From positions 41,744 through 105,743 of the forward strand of contig NZ_JAAMFN010000010.1 of NCBI RefSeq assembly GCF_013376095.1: a stretch of 64,000 nucleotides of DNA, read 5' to 3'. The DNA comes from Arthrobacter sp. SDTb3-6. GTDB taxonomy: Bacteria; Actinomycetota; Actinomycetes; Actinomycetales; Micrococcaceae. The position numbers and the translations under genes are program-made. Under the pieces are notes generated by a model, which did no database searches, was not told where the DNA came from, and saw only the letters and a program-made list of their open reading frames with translations. Shown here in pieces: positions 1 to 9,453 of this stretch; within the stretch, counting starts at the first letter, position 1, and the number at the start of each line of letters is the position of its first letter.

Positions 1-1229
1 TCGACGCGCCGGGAGCGGTGGTGACAACCTCGACCCGAGCCGACAACCTGGCCGTCACCATGAAAGCCAGGGCCACCGGCGGGCGCCCCGTGACGGTCTT
101 TGACCCGCAAGGCATGTCCGGACTGACATCCACCCTGCGCTGGTCCCCGGTGCGGGGATGCGAAGACCCGGACGTGGCCGTCCGGCGCGCCTTGGTCATT
201 TCAGCGGACTCGAAAATGAGCGGCGAAAACGCTGCCTGGCAGAAGCGGGCACAAATTGTCCTGCAATGCCTCCTGCACGCCGCAGCCCTATCCGGTGAAG
301 GCATTCAGGCCTTCCGCCGCTGGTCATCGAACCCCACCCTGGCCACCGAGGCACTGGACATCCTGAACGGGCCACGGGCAGCCCTGGGCTGGCATTCAGA
401 CCTGATGGGCATCCTCGAAGACGACCCCCGCAACACCTCAAACTCCTGGATCGGTGTTTCGGCGGCTGTCGCACCCCTGTCCTCACCCCGCGTCCTGGCC
501 GCCCTGGACCCGGTGAACCGTGAGGACGAATTTGATCCCCAGGCCTTCATCCGTGACCGCGGGACCCTTTATCTGATCGGCACAAAGTCCGGGGCAGCAG
601 CGGCTGGACCCTACCTGTCGGCGCTAATTGACGACATCGAGGCGGCGGCCAGGGACATGGCCTTCACCGCCCCGGGCGGCAGGCTGGATCCGCCCCTGTC
701 CCTGATCTTGGATGAAATCGCGAACCTCTCGCCCTGGCCCGGACTGCCCATTGTGCTCTCCGACGGTGGCGGCATCGGGATCTCCACCATGGTCGTGCTC
801 CAATCCCTCTCTCAAGCCCGTTCGGGCTGGTCGATCGAAGAGGCCTCCACCATTTGGGAATCGGCCATCATCAAGGTCATTTTCGGTGGCGGCTCGGACG
901 AGAGGGATCTGCGTGACCTGGCCTCCTTGTTGGGGGAGCGTCGCCACACCTACAGGACCCACTCCTGGTCATCCCAGGGCCGGCAGGAAGGTGAACAAAT
1001 TCGGGATCTGCCTGTCATTGCTCTGCATGAAATTCGGCGCCTGCCCGCAGGGACCGCGCTGATGCTGGGCCGGCGTACCCGCCCCATCCTGTTGGACCTG
1101 CGCGGTTGGCACCAACGCCGCGACGCGGCTGCACTGGGCCGCTCTAAGATCGAGGCCGAGGACGCCCTCGCTCAGGGCCACATCCACCAACAAGTCGTGG
1201 AGGCCGAGGTCCGTGATGAATCCCTTTGA
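1..1229 (+). CDS. TraG/VirD4-like type IV coupling protein (TraM recognition domain), 5' end cut by window
   Basis: The reading frame is open from base 3 and the true start lies outside the window, so about 409 codons of the C-terminal part are seen. The motif LSLILDEIAN (about 683-730) is the Walker B strand of VirD4/TraG ATPases, and the following region (GGGIGISTMVVLQSLSQAR) is typical of the TraM-recognition/coupling domain. Members of this family are membrane-anchored hexameric ATPases that bring the relaxase-DNA complex to the conjugation channel. The Walker A motif and membrane segments would be upstream. The stop overlaps the next start by 17 bases, indicating one transcript with the DUF4913 gene. 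The relaxase at 5875-9453 is its likely partner. Confidence 0.85.
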   Translation, partial: DAPGAVVTTSTRADNLAVTMKARATGGRPVTVFDPQGMSGLTSTLRWSPVRGCEDPDVAVRRALVISADSKMSGENAAWQKRAQIVLQCLLHAAALSGEGIQAFRRWSSNPTLATEALDILNGPRAALGWHSDLMGILEDDPRNTSNSWIGVSAAVAPLSSPRVLAALDPVNREDEFDPQAFIRDRGTLYLIGTKSGAAAAGPYLSALIDDIEAAARDMAFTAPGGRLDPPLSLILDEIANLSPWPGLPIVLSDGGGIGISTMVVLQSLSQARSGWSIEEASTIWESAIIKVIFGGGSDERDLRDLASLLGERRHTYRTHSWSSQGRQEGEQIRDLPVIALHEIRRLPAGTALMLGRRTRPILLDLRGWHQRRDAAALGRSKIEAEDALAQGHIHQQVVEAEVRDESL

Positions 1230-1698
1230 TGACGACGAAGCCGCCGACAAGCTCTTCGGCAACCTCGCCACGGGCGAGCTCCTTGAAGGGCCACCTGATG
1301 GTTTGGTGGAGCCCACCTACAGGTGGCGGGACCTCGATGAGATCAGCGCACCCAAGGCTTGGAGGGCGTTGAGCGGGTGGGTGTCCTGGTTTGTGGCCAT
1401 CTATCGACTGACGACCTCGGTCGTTCCTGACTGCTGGTGGCGGCACCCGGAGATCGTCGCCGAACTCTACGCCCTGCAAAAAGCCGAACTCGCCTCCTAC
1501 ACGCCAACCGATCCTGGCTTCGGCCCGCTCGGGTTCCACGAACGCCTGCCCCTGGCCATCGAACGCCTGAGGCTGGAGACCAGAACCATTGGCTGCGTGG
1601 GACTGCAAGTCCACCGCGAGACCAGCCTCCGGCAACTGCCCACCGATGACCCGGAGTTCCTGGCCTGGACCACAGAACCACACCAGCCTGGAAACTAA
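1213..1698 (+). CDS. DUF4913-type conjugative-element protein
   Basis: This 161-residue protein has an acidic N-terminus (MNPFDDDEAADKLFG) and a core rich in Trp and Arg, including WWRHPEIVAELYALQKAELA and FHERLPLAIERLR. The pattern fits DUF4913, a family found mainly on actinobacterial plasmids and integrative elements. There is no signal peptide, no membrane segment and no catalytic motif. It overlaps the end of the coupling protein gene, so the two are co-translated. A role in transfer or element maintenance is inferred only from position. The family assignment is from memory of its signature, not from a search. Confidence 0.65.
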   Translation: MMNPFDDDEAADKLFGNLATGELLEGPPDGLVEPTYRWRDLDEISAPKAWRALSGWVSWFVAIYRLTTSVVPDCWWRHPEIVAELYALQKAELASYTPTDPGFGPLGFHERLPLAIERLRLETRTIGCVGLQVHRETSLRQLPTDDPEFLAWTTEPHQPGN

Positions 1699-1796
1699 TT
1701 TGGGCGCTGGTCATGTCGTTGAGGGCAATTCGCACTATGGATAAGTATCACCGCAAAAACGGGGAGAAATTCTTAGAAGTAAGGGAGGCGGCCGCC

Positions 1797-2945
1797 GTGG
1801 CCCCTGCAACCAGCAACCACCCGGAAGGCAAGGAGGAAGTGGGTCGGCACCCCGCTGGCCCACGTCCGAGCAGCGAGGACCGGCTGGCCTGGCTGACCCA
1901 GCAACTGGAGGCCCTGCTGGAGAACGCCATTTCCACACCGGGCCGCTGGCACATGCTCCTGGACACCTCAGCGACCCTGTGGCGGTACTCCGGAGGGAAC
2001 ATCGCCCTGCTGATGGCGCAAATGGAAGAACGCGGCCAGCAGCAACCCCTGCTCGTGGCAGGGTTTCGTGAGTGGGAACGCCACGGCCGCAACGTGCTCG
2101 AAGGCGAGCACGCCCTGTGGGTCCTCGCTCCACGGACAGCGGCCAAAAACACGGAGACCAACCCGGAAACTGACGCCAAGACAAAACCCGTTGTTGCCGA
2201 TCAGAACAGTGGCAGCACCAAGGAAGCTGAACACCGCAGGATTGTTGGGTGGCGGGCCCAAGCAGTCTTCGACGTGTCCCAAACCGAGGGGCAACCCCTT
2301 TACATTCCACGCCCCATGGTGGAAGTTGGATCCTCGCCCATGGGGTTGTGGCCATCCCTGGTGAAATTCGCCCAGAACCAGGGTTTCACTGTTGAGCAAT
2401 CCATGAGCCAGTACGGGCTCACGAGCGGATACACGGACTTCGCCGGCCGCAAGATCCAGATCGGCGCTTGGTTGGGCCAGGAAGAACGCGTTGCCGTGCT
2501 GGCCCACGAACTCGGCCACGTCTGCCTCCACGGGCCCGACGACAAACTCGGAAAACTCTACGGCAGCGGACTGGACCACCGCGGCCTGGCCGAAGTCGAA
2601 GCAGAATCCGTCGCCTACACGGTGCTGCGCGCCCACGGCATCGACCGCAGCGCCCAATCCGGGAGCTACCTCGCAGGATGGGCCAACCAAGTAGTCGCCG
2701 TCGAGCAATCCAAGCTGTCCGATTCACCAGTCGGGAAGGATCCGACCAACAGGCTCGAGATCGCCCGCTCCACCCTGGCCCGGGTGACGTCCGCCAGTCG
2801 CTCCATCCTGGAAGTCACCCAGCCACACAACCTGGGCGGCAAACCAGCCACTGGCGGAGCAGCCGCCTTCGAACGCGGCGACCTCACCGGGCCAGTGACT
2901 GGTCACCAAACAGTCAATACCTCGCCCAAGATCGACGCGTCATAA
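1797..2945 (+). CDS. ArdC-like antirestriction protein with ImmA/IrrE-type metallopeptidase motif
   Basis: The N-terminal third (from LAWLTQQLEALLENA through ALWVLAP) resembles the ArdC-like ssDNA-binding domain. The C-terminal half contains VLAHELGHVCLHG, a zinc-metallopeptidase HExxH helix at residues 237-241, followed by a downstream glutamate-rich segment (GLAEVEAESVAYTVL). ArdC proteins protect incoming conjugative DNA from host restriction. I chose the GTG at 1797 because AGGGAGG lies 8 bases upstream (1782-1788). An in-frame ATG at 1713 would add 28 residues but lacks a ribosome binding site. The gene sits between coupling protein and SSB genes, the usual leading-region neighbourhood of conjugative elements. 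Confidence 0.8.
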   Translation: MAPATSNHPEGKEEVGRHPAGPRPSSEDRLAWLTQQLEALLENAISTPGRWHMLLDTSATLWRYSGGNIALLMAQMEERGQQQPLLVAGFREWERHGRNVLEGEHALWVLAPRTAAKNTETNPETDAKTKPVVADQNSGSTKEAEHRRIVGWRAQAVFDVSQTEGQPLYIPRPMVEVGSSPMGLWPSLVKFAQNQGFTVEQSMSQYGLTSGYTDFAGRKIQIGAWLGQEERVAVLAHELGHVCLHGPDDKLGKLYGSGLDHRGLAEVEAESVAYTVLRAHGIDRSAQSGSYLAGWANQVVAVEQSKLSDSPVGKDPTNRLEIARSTLARVTSASRSILEVTQPHNLGGKPATGGAAAFERGDLTGPVTGHQTVNTSPKIDAS

Positions 2946-3004
2946 ACCAAACAAGCCACCCGGCCGGGCAAACCGACCGGGACCAAGAAAGGTAGGGAAA
3001 GAAA

Positions 3005-3505
3005 ATGGGCACCAGAATCCCAGTCAGTATCAACGGCAACCTTGTTGCCGATCCGGAACTCTCCTATGGGGAGTCCGGTATCGCCCACGCGAAGCTGCGC
3101 GTCGCCGTCAACCAACGCTTCCAGGCAGCCGACGGCACCTGGCGCGACGGCATCCCCGTCTTCCACAACGTCTCCGCATTCAGGGGACTGGCCGAGAACG
3201 TGACAGCATCCCTCAAGAAGGGCGACCCCGTCCTAGTCATGGGGGAACTGGAATTCAGGTCCTACGAGAAGGACGGCGCCCAGCACGAAGCCCGCCGCAT
3301 CGTCGCCGAAATCGTCGGTCCGGACTTGCGGTTCGGGACAAGTTCCTACGAACGGGCACCCAAGGCACACATCGTGGCTTCAGTCGCGGCACACGGCCCG
3401 GAGCAATCTGAGCCCGGGGTGGCCAGTAGTTGGGGAACGTCGCCGGCGCGGCCGTTGTCAGCACCTTCTGTGGCTGGAGCGTCTTCCAACGGGATGCAAC
3501 TGTAA
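3005..3505 (+). CDS. ssb: Single-stranded DNA-binding protein of the mobile element
   Basis: The first 115 residues form an SSB OB fold, recognisable by NLVADPELSYGESGIAHAKL, FHNVSAFRGLAENVTASLKKGD and VLVMGELEFRSYEKDG. It would coat single-stranded transfer DNA. A GGTAGGGA ribosome binding site precedes the ATG. The C-terminal 45 residues are low-complexity and end in SNGMQL, so the acidic DDxPF-like tip that recruits partner proteins in housekeeping SSBs is absent. A second, chromosomal SSB is at 20841-21500. The gene follows the ArdC gene by 59 bases and probably shares its transcript. Confidence 0.88.
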   Translation: MGTRIPVSINGNLVADPELSYGESGIAHAKLRVAVNQRFQAADGTWRDGIPVFHNVSAFRGLAENVTASLKKGDPVLVMGELEFRSYEKDGAQHEARRIVAEIVGPDLRFGTSSYERAPKAHIVASVAAHGPEQSEPGVASSWGTSPARPLSAPSVAGASSNGMQL

Positions 3506-3771
3506 CCGAACGATGTTGCGGCAAAGTGCATACACTCAAGCCTGAAGTCCGGAGGCCGAACATGTTCCCAACCTCTGTAGCAGATACATCTCGTCAGCAG
3601 TCACAGGATCACCCCCAAGCTGAAAATCAAAAAACCGGTTCGGTCGAGAACCAATTCCCAGCCTGACCGACAGCCCGACCATCATGAAAAGCCGGGTTAC
3701 CGCACCTTCTTGCTGGCGACCAAATGACACGCCTGCTGCAACTTCCCTGGCTTCTACGGCAGAATGAATCC

Positions 3772-5130
3772 ATGTCGCAGCCAAATACTGACTTCTACCT
3801 CATCGTGGGTAAGTCCACCGAGTCGATCACAAGCAAGATAACGACTATGGGTGGTGTGTATGCTGTCAAGCGGCTCGAATCCAAGCCTGAGAACTGGGAG
3901 TCTATCGTCGAGCTTATGCAATCCACTCACTTGCGAGGCGTCGTCTTGACATTGAATGAATCCACGTACGCCCGAATGGCATCGGGCGACTATCAAGTTG
4001 TATCTACCGCTCTCCTTGATAAACTAGCCGTCGTTCCTCATATTGCTTTAGTTCATGAAGCAGTTTTCGGCGGTTCGACGACTTCCGCACCCTCCAACAA
4101 CTCGAATGGCGATGAGGAAGAATGGGATGGTTACACATGGAATGATTTTGCTGCCCGTGAACATTTCGGTGACATAGATGAACATCTTCGAATCCGTGTA
4201 AACGGAATGCTCAAAGCCGCAGAAATTAATCCAGTAACATACAAGCGAAACGCTGAACTATCCATTCTCGCTTTGGCGTTCATTGATGACCATCAAAACA
4301 ATCTATTGTTTCGTATATATATTCCCTCTGGTCGGCTCTATGAAAATGAGTCTGCTCAGCTACTAACTCTCTTCAGCGAATGGTTACGTACCGTTCGAGG
4401 CCACAACGTACGACAGGGTGGCTATCAGACAAATCATGGGAGGGTCATCGAATTCTTTTCAGAAAACCAAAATGATAATCAAGAATTTACTGCAGATCTT
4501 CAGCAATTTAGCGAGTTTGTAGCTTCGATCGAGGACCGTGAGTCATCCACGATGATTTTGCAGGGACTAGGACTTTCTGAAAATAGGGCAGAGGAAATTG
4601 TGAGTCGGTACGCAAGACTCCTTAGGCGCGTCCAAGTGGATGCGAAACATGAGCGGCAAAAGCGAATCCTACTGATTAACCAAGAGCTTGAATCTGAGCT
4701 TATCGAAACCGACTTATCGATTCCCCTAGAAGCAATATCCACTCTTGTAAATCAGCTTGTTCCAACTGAACCGTCCCTTAGTTCTGGAAATCCGATACTG
4801 CAACTACGCCAGACGCCATCCGCTTCGATCGTGATAAATAATCAATTTATTAACAAGGTGAAAGGTACGGTCGCACACCATATCAATGGAGACGTATCAT
4901 ATGGCTCGCAACCAATCGAGCTCCTTGAACTTATTTCCCAGTTGGGCGGAAGCGAACAAGATGGCCTGATGTCGGCAATCGGGATGGTCTCTGACTCTAA
5001 CGCACCTACGGTTACTCGATTGAATGCAAAGCAGAAACTAAAAACTTTCCTTATCAATTTGGGGGGCAGCGCTTCATCCGCAGCGATCGGAGTTGGTCAA
5101 GCTTGGGTGGAAAAGCAAATGGGACTGTGA
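3772..5130 (+). CDS. Unknown 452-residue protein, low G+C, possible defence cargo
   Basis: I do not recognise a named family. The N-terminus (FYLIVGKSTESITSKI ... RGVVLTLNESTYARMASGDY ... VVPHIALVHEAVFG) looks like an alpha/beta domain with alternating hydrophobic strands. After a Ser/Asn/Glu-rich linker (about residues 105-120) comes a charged, mostly helical middle region with EDRESSTMILQGLGLSENRA. The C-terminus has INNQFINKVKGTVAHHINGD, then a helix-rich tail ending in a small-residue segment (LGGSASSAAIGVGQAWVEKQ). Base composition is clearly more A+T-rich than the transfer genes on both sides, suggesting separate acquisition. The ATG at 3772 is preferred over 3724 because the conserved-looking domain begins there. 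A defence role is inferred from context only. Confidence 0.6.
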   Translation: MSQPNTDFYLIVGKSTESITSKITTMGGVYAVKRLESKPENWESIVELMQSTHLRGVVLTLNESTYARMASGDYQVVSTALLDKLAVVPHIALVHEAVFGGSTTSAPSNNSNGDEEEWDGYTWNDFAAREHFGDIDEHLRIRVNGMLKAAEINPVTYKRNAELSILALAFIDDHQNNLLFRIYIPSGRLYENESAQLLTLFSEWLRTVRGHNVRQGGYQTNHGRVIEFFSENQNDNQEFTADLQQFSEFVASIEDRESSTMILQGLGLSENRAEEIVSRYARLLRRVQVDAKHERQKRILLINQELESELIETDLSIPLEAISTLVNQLVPTEPSLSSGNPILQLRQTPSASIVINNQFINKVKGTVAHHINGDVSYGSQPIELLELISQLGGSEQDGLMSAIGMVSDSNAPTVTRLNAKQKLKTFLINLGGSASSAAIGVGQAWVEKQMGL

Positions 5131-5184
5131 TGAAACTCCTTGGATTGCTTCGAAAATCCCAATTTATGATTCCTCTGCAATTGC

Positions 5185-5232
5185 CCCGTTTGCTCATCTC
5201 GGCGCAACCGAGCGGGATGATGGGCAAACGGG
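5185..5232. terminator. Hairpin between convergent genes
   Basis: Two 14-base arms (5185-5198 and 5219-5232, CCCGTTTGCTCATC against GATGGGCAAACGGG) pair with one G-U. A smaller hairpin (CTCGG/CCGAG) is nested inside. It lies between the ends of the genes at 3772-5130 (+) and 5278-5847 (-), where a shared terminator is expected. No U-run follows on either strand, so intrinsic termination is not certain. Confidence 0.45.
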
Positions 5233-5277
5233 CGCACCGTGCTCGTCCTGACTCAGAAACTGCTATTCAGGTCGTTG

Positions 5278-5847
5278 TTAGTTGGTGCTAATTGGGGCCT
5301 GAAACCTGCGATTTGTGAAATAGGGAATTGCTGCAACTGATGCAAAGGTATGGTAGTCAGTCGCCATCAGGTAGTAAGTCTCGGGCCAAGGTCCGTGCAC
5401 GTGGATTTGGGCAGGATCAGGGGAGATCAGGAGCACGGATCCTCGCCATATTTCATCGGGTAGAGCTTCCACCCAGGCCCTCTGGATGTGTCCGAACTTG
5501 TTCCAGCGGATGGTGGCCCACGCGCCAAGCGGATCTGTGGAGTGGATGTCCAAGATAGTGATTTCGGTGGAGACGCGGAGCTTGCTCTTGACGGCGGAGA
5601 GGTGCTCCCATTGTTGAACGGCATTGGTGATCCAAGCCTTGGCACGGCGGATTTTTACGAACCAGATGGCAGTTGCAATGGCGGCCAATACGACAGCGGC
5701 AGCCACCAAAACCCAGCCGACTAAGGCGGGCGCCGGCTGGGCCAGGAGCAGACGAATGGCGGTGGCGAGGCAGACGCAGCTGATCACGGTGAGTGTGACT
5801 GCCCAGCCCGAGGAGGTCTGGGGCTTAACCATCGGATTCGTTCGCAT
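5278..5847 (-). CDS. Small membrane protein at the end of the transfer operon
   Basis: This 189-residue protein has two N-terminal hydrophobic segments (about residues 15-37 and 41-63), followed by a basic patch (KIRRAKAW) and a soluble domain of roughly 120 residues with several Trp residues. No family was recognised. A GAGG ribosome binding site lies 8 bases before the chosen ATG at 5847. It starts 27 bases after the relaxase stop on the same strand, so it is probably the last gene of the relaxase operon. A structural or regulatory role in transfer is possible but unproven. Confidence 0.65.
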   Translation of the reverse strand: MRTNPMVKPQTSSGWAVTLTVISCVCLATAIRLLLAQPAPALVGWVLVAAAVVLAAIATAIWFVKIRRAKAWITNAVQQWEHLSAVKSKLRVSTEITILDIHSTDPLGAWATIRWNKFGHIQRAWVEALPDEIWRGSVLLISPDPAQIHVHGPWPETYYLMATDYHTFASVAAIPYFTNRRFQAPISTN

Positions 5848-5874
5848 GACTCAACCTCTGCCTATGTACCGATT

Positions 5875-8800
5875 TTACAGCGAGGGGCCGACAACGGGGG
5901 CTGTTGAGTGGATGTTGGCCGTCGGTCCGGGCGCCTGCTTTGCAGCAAAGGTGTTGGTCGTGATGGCGGTGATGCGGGCCTCGAGCCGGGCCCGCTGATC
6001 GGAATGGTCCCAGTCCGTGGCGCTGGGTGGTGCCCCGAGCGGCAGTGCGGGGTTGTCGATGTCCCAGCGGTCGCGGAAGCCGGCGACGTCCCGCACTAGG
6101 GACTTCCACGCCTCGTCACTGGGTTTCAGGCCGGTTTGTGCCCGCAGGGCACCCATCCAGGGCTCTTCATTGGCGAAGGCGTGGACGGCCACCGCGGACA
6201 GCCGTTTGGTGATCCGCTGTTGAACGTCGTCTAGCAGTACACGGAGGTCTTCCCGGTCCGTGGGCACTGATACTGGCGCCATCGTCAAGGACGACGCGGC
6301 GGCTAGGTGCTGCTGGAGAGGTTGCAGGCGGGAGTGCACGACGGCGGCAACGTCGCGGGCGCCTGCTGTTGGCCCCAGGCCGTCGACCAAGACCCGTTCA
6401 GCCTCTGGCCGGTTGGTGCCGGCGGTGCGCCGCCACGCAGCCACCATGGCGCCCCAGGATGGGGACGCTTGCATTTGGGCCACCAGGGCGGGGGACTGGG
6501 TGTTGAGGAGTCGGGTGATGTCGTCGGACGCGGCGATCTGTGCCAGGTAGTCATGCTCGGCCAGTAGGCGGGACAGGGAGTTGGCCTGGTTGCGTTGTTC
6601 CTCGCGGGCCTCGTGGGCGGTGTGCTCGGCACCCTCGATGGAGAGTATGGCGCTGAGGATTTCCCGCCAGTCCGGCAGGGATGACGGGTCCACGCCGTGG
6701 TGGTCGCGGGGGTCGGGTTCGCTGATGTAGGCGTGATTGCCGGCCTTCCCGCGGGTCATGGAGACGTAGAAGAGTTCGCGGGTGAGCCTGCCTTCACTGA
6801 CTAGGGTGTGACCGGTGTCCACGGTGATGCCCTGGGAGCGGTGGGCTGTGGTGGCGTAGCCGAGTTCCACGGACTCGGCGAGATAGCCGGCGCCCAGGAC
6901 GATTCGTGCACCGTTGTCCTGGCGGATCCCTGCGATGGAGCCGTCCGGATTGGGCGAACCAGACACAGTGATGAGGGTGCCGTTGCGAATGAAGTCGCCC
7001 GTGTCATCGAGGAGACGGCGGTCGTTGCGCCTGGCCAGGATCGTGTCGCCTCGTCCGGCGTGGAGCCCGTCGCTGAGATCCACGGTGGCTTCCGCATCGA
7101 CGGCGCCGGAGCCGACGCGGTCGGCCTGGGCGCGTTCGTTGAGCATGGCGACGGTGTCGTTGTCGGGGGCTATCAGGATCGAGGTCTTCCCGGTGCGGAT
7201 GTCGGCGTCCCAGCGGTTGTAGGCGTCATCGACCATGGCGTCGTAGGTGCCGCTGCTGATGCGCTCGTGGGCTGTGTACTCGGTGATGACATTGATGTCG
7301 CCTGTGCGCAGTTTCAGGGAGGCGGTGCGTTCCCACTCATGGGTGAATCGCCAGACCGTGCTGAGCCGTTGCGCGCAGCCCGACCTCTCCAGCCAGCCCA
7401 GGACCCCGCCGGCGTCGATGGAATCGAGCTGTGCCGGGTCGCCGACCAACAGGATCTTGGCCCCAGCACCGGTGGCCTGGTCCAGGAGTGCGGCGAGCTG
7501 GTAGGTGGAGACCATGGATGCTTCGTCGATGATGACCAGCTGGTTGGGCCGGAACTGCCACTTTGTCTGGGTCGCTGTCAGGGCACTCATGCGCTGCGCT
7601 AGGCGTTCCAAGGATTTCCGGGCCTGAGTGTCCTGGCGTGGGGATTGACAGGCTGCTTGGTACCTTTGTGCGGCTTCTGCGTAGTGTCCTGCCCGTACGG
7701 CGGCGCCGGGGCCGGTGGATTCGTAGAGCCATTTGCTCACGTTGTTTGTGGCCAGTCCGAGCTCGCGGCCCAGGACGTCGGCAGAGGCCGCTGCCGGGGC
7801 CAGCCCCACTACGGTCCCCGCACCGAAGCAGTCTTCCCAGAGGGTTCTGACGGCGCTCATCGTGGTGGTCTTGCCCGTCCCGGCCGGGCCGACGACGGCG
7901 TCCAGCCGCCTCCCGCTGGCCAGAACAGCCTCGGCCGTCCTGCACTGCTCTTCCTGCAGGGGCTCGCCGCGGGTGGTGAGGAACTGTTGGAGAGCGTCCT
8001 GGACTGTCGTGTGCTCGAGGTGGGGGCCGGCGTCGTGCGTGTGGGCTCCCATAATGGCTTCCTCGTTCGCCAGGGTGGAGACATCGGTGAACAGGTGGGC
8101 GCTGGCCAGGTCAAAGACACTGCGGCCGTTGAATGCTAGGTCCGGGGCTGTGGTGATGGGGATGGAGTAGCGGAACTCGTTGAGCGCCACGGACTGCTCC
8201 TCGGCGGAGGTGGCGATGGCGTCCATGAGGCGGATCCGGTCGGCGGCGGTGGCGCAGCGGATCTCAAGACAGACCCGTTCTGCCTCGGCGATCAGGTTCC
8301 AGCGGTTCCAGGTGGCCCGGCGCCTGGCGACCAGGTCCTTCACCAGCCCGGCCGTGCTGTCGATCCAGGCAGTGTCCGTGTCGGCTGCGTTGAGCGGGTG
8401 GGTGTGGGAGCGGTTGATGGTTGCCGCCAGCACCGCCTCGGTGTCGAAGCCCTTGGCCTGGGCGCGTTCGCGCCACTGCCGGGTGCGGGTGTTGAGGGGG
8501 ATCACGTCGTGGTTCTTGGCGGTCCGGGTGGACAAGGTGGCCTGTTGCCGCAGCTTGAGTTTTACCGCGTTGCTGGGTTCCCGCCCGTGGGTTTCCAACC
8601 AGTCGTGGATGAGCCTGTCTGCCTCGATGTCGATCAACCGGGACCTGCTGGAGAACTCGCGGATCAGCGCATCGTCGACACCGGAGAGTTCGAAACTGTA
8701 ATTGTGGACGGCACTGGTGGGTATGCGGACCTCGGCCTCTGTCCCCAGATCCCGGCCGAGCTGGTCATAAAGCAGCCCGTTGTAGTGCTCGCTGGCGGCC

Positions 8801-9453
8801 ACGGTGGCCTTGTAAAGGGTGCGCGAGTCAAGGGTGGTCCAGACACCGTCGCTGACACGTTGGGCGCGGTTTGCGATGACGACGTGGGTGTGCAGCTGGG
8901 GGTCTCCGGAGCGGGACTCCCAGTGGTCGAAGGCGGCCGCGATGGCGCCGTGGACGCCAACGTGGGCCACGCCGCCGTGTCCGGCGCGGGTGTGGATGGC
9001 GGAGCTCTCCAGCCAGGCCAGGGTGGCTTCCATGGCCGCGTGGTGGGCTGCCATGACCCTGTCCTTGTACTCGGCGTCACTCAGGGCCCAGAGCACGGAG
9101 ACGGACTTGGGCACACTGAAGGTCAGGTCAAAGCCGGCCACCGCTGCCCGGCGCACGGTTTGGCCGTTGGTGCCGGTGACGGTGGAGGCCTGGTTGGGTG
9201 TCCGGCCGAGGGATGCTCCCGTGGAGGGGTGTTCACCTCGTTCAAAGAGGGCTTTCGCGGCCGCGTCGGTGACGGTGTCGTGGAGGTTCATGCCGATGCC
9301 GGCAAGTCCAGCGCCGAGCCATTGCCCGGGCGGGTTGCTGGCCGCGGTGTAGTAGCCGGTGAGGTCGCGGGTTTCAACGTCGGCGTGGCTGGTGGTCTTG
9401 AGCAGGTAGGAGACGCCGGCCTCGGTGGAGAGGCGGGCTATGGAGACGGTCAT
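5875..9453 (-). CDS. MobF-family relaxase/helicase (TraA/TrwC-like)
   Basis: The 1192-residue protein has the MobF arrangement. An N-terminal TrwC relaxase domain (about residues 1-330) carries FDLTFSVPKSVSVLWALSD and the histidine-triad region GDPQLHTHVV (near 184-192). A RecD/TraI-type helicase domain follows, with Walker A VGPAGTGKTTT (521-531), Walker B LVIIDEASM (about 640), LLVGDPAQLDSID, TTAHRSQGITVD and LFYVSMTRGK. It would nick oriT, stay covalently bound to the strand and unwind the DNA during conjugation. An early Tyr pair (GYYTAAS, residues 33-39) may supply the nucleophile. Its ATG overlaps the preceding gene's stop by 4 bases. The coupling protein at 1-1229 is the expected partner. 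Confidence 0.93.
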   Translation of the reverse strand: MTVSIARLSTEAGVSYLLKTTSHADVETRDLTGYYTAASNPPGQWLGAGLAGIGMNLHDTVTDAAAKALFERGEHPSTGASLGRTPNQASTVTGTNGQTVRRAAVAGFDLTFSVPKSVSVLWALSDAEYKDRVMAAHHAAMEATLAWLESSAIHTRAGHGGVAHVGVHGAIAAAFDHWESRSGDPQLHTHVVIANRAQRVSDGVWTTLDSRTLYKATVAASEHYNGLLYDQLGRDLGTEAEVRIPTSAVHNYSFELSGVDDALIREFSSRSRLIDIEADRLIHDWLETHGREPSNAVKLKLRQQATLSTRTAKNHDVIPLNTRTRQWRERAQAKGFDTEAVLAATINRSHTHPLNAADTDTAWIDSTAGLVKDLVARRRATWNRWNLIAEAERVCLEIRCATAADRIRLMDAIATSAEEQSVALNEFRYSIPITTAPDLAFNGRSVFDLASAHLFTDVSTLANEEAIMGAHTHDAGPHLEHTTVQDALQQFLTTRGEPLQEEQCRTAEAVLASGRRLDAVVGPAGTGKTTTMSAVRTLWEDCFGAGTVVGLAPAAASADVLGRELGLATNNVSKWLYESTGPGAAVRAGHYAEAAQRYQAACQSPRQDTQARKSLERLAQRMSALTATQTKWQFRPNQLVIIDEASMVSTYQLAALLDQATGAGAKILLVGDPAQLDSIDAGGVLGWLERSGCAQRLSTVWRFTHEWERTASLKLRTGDINVITEYTAHERISSGTYDAMVDDAYNRWDADIRTGKTSILIAPDNDTVAMLNERAQADRVGSGAVDAEATVDLSDGLHAGRGDTILARRNDRRLLDDTGDFIRNGTLITVSGSPNPDGSIAGIRQDNGARIVLGAGYLAESVELGYATTAHRSQGITVDTGHTLVSEGRLTRELFYVSMTRGKAGNHAYISEPDPRDHHGVDPSSLPDWREILSAILSIEGAEHTAHEAREEQRNQANSLSRLLAEHDYLAQIAASDDITRLLNTQSPALVAQMQASPSWGAMVAAWRRTAGTNRPEAERVLVDGLGPTAGARDVAAVVHSRLQPLQQHLAAASSLTMAPVSVPTDREDLRVLLDDVQQRITKRLSAVAVHAFANEEPWMGALRAQTGLKPSDEAWKSLVRDVAGFRDRWDIDNPALPLGAPPSATDWDHSDQRARLEARITAITTNTFAAKQAPGPTANIHSTAPVVGPSL

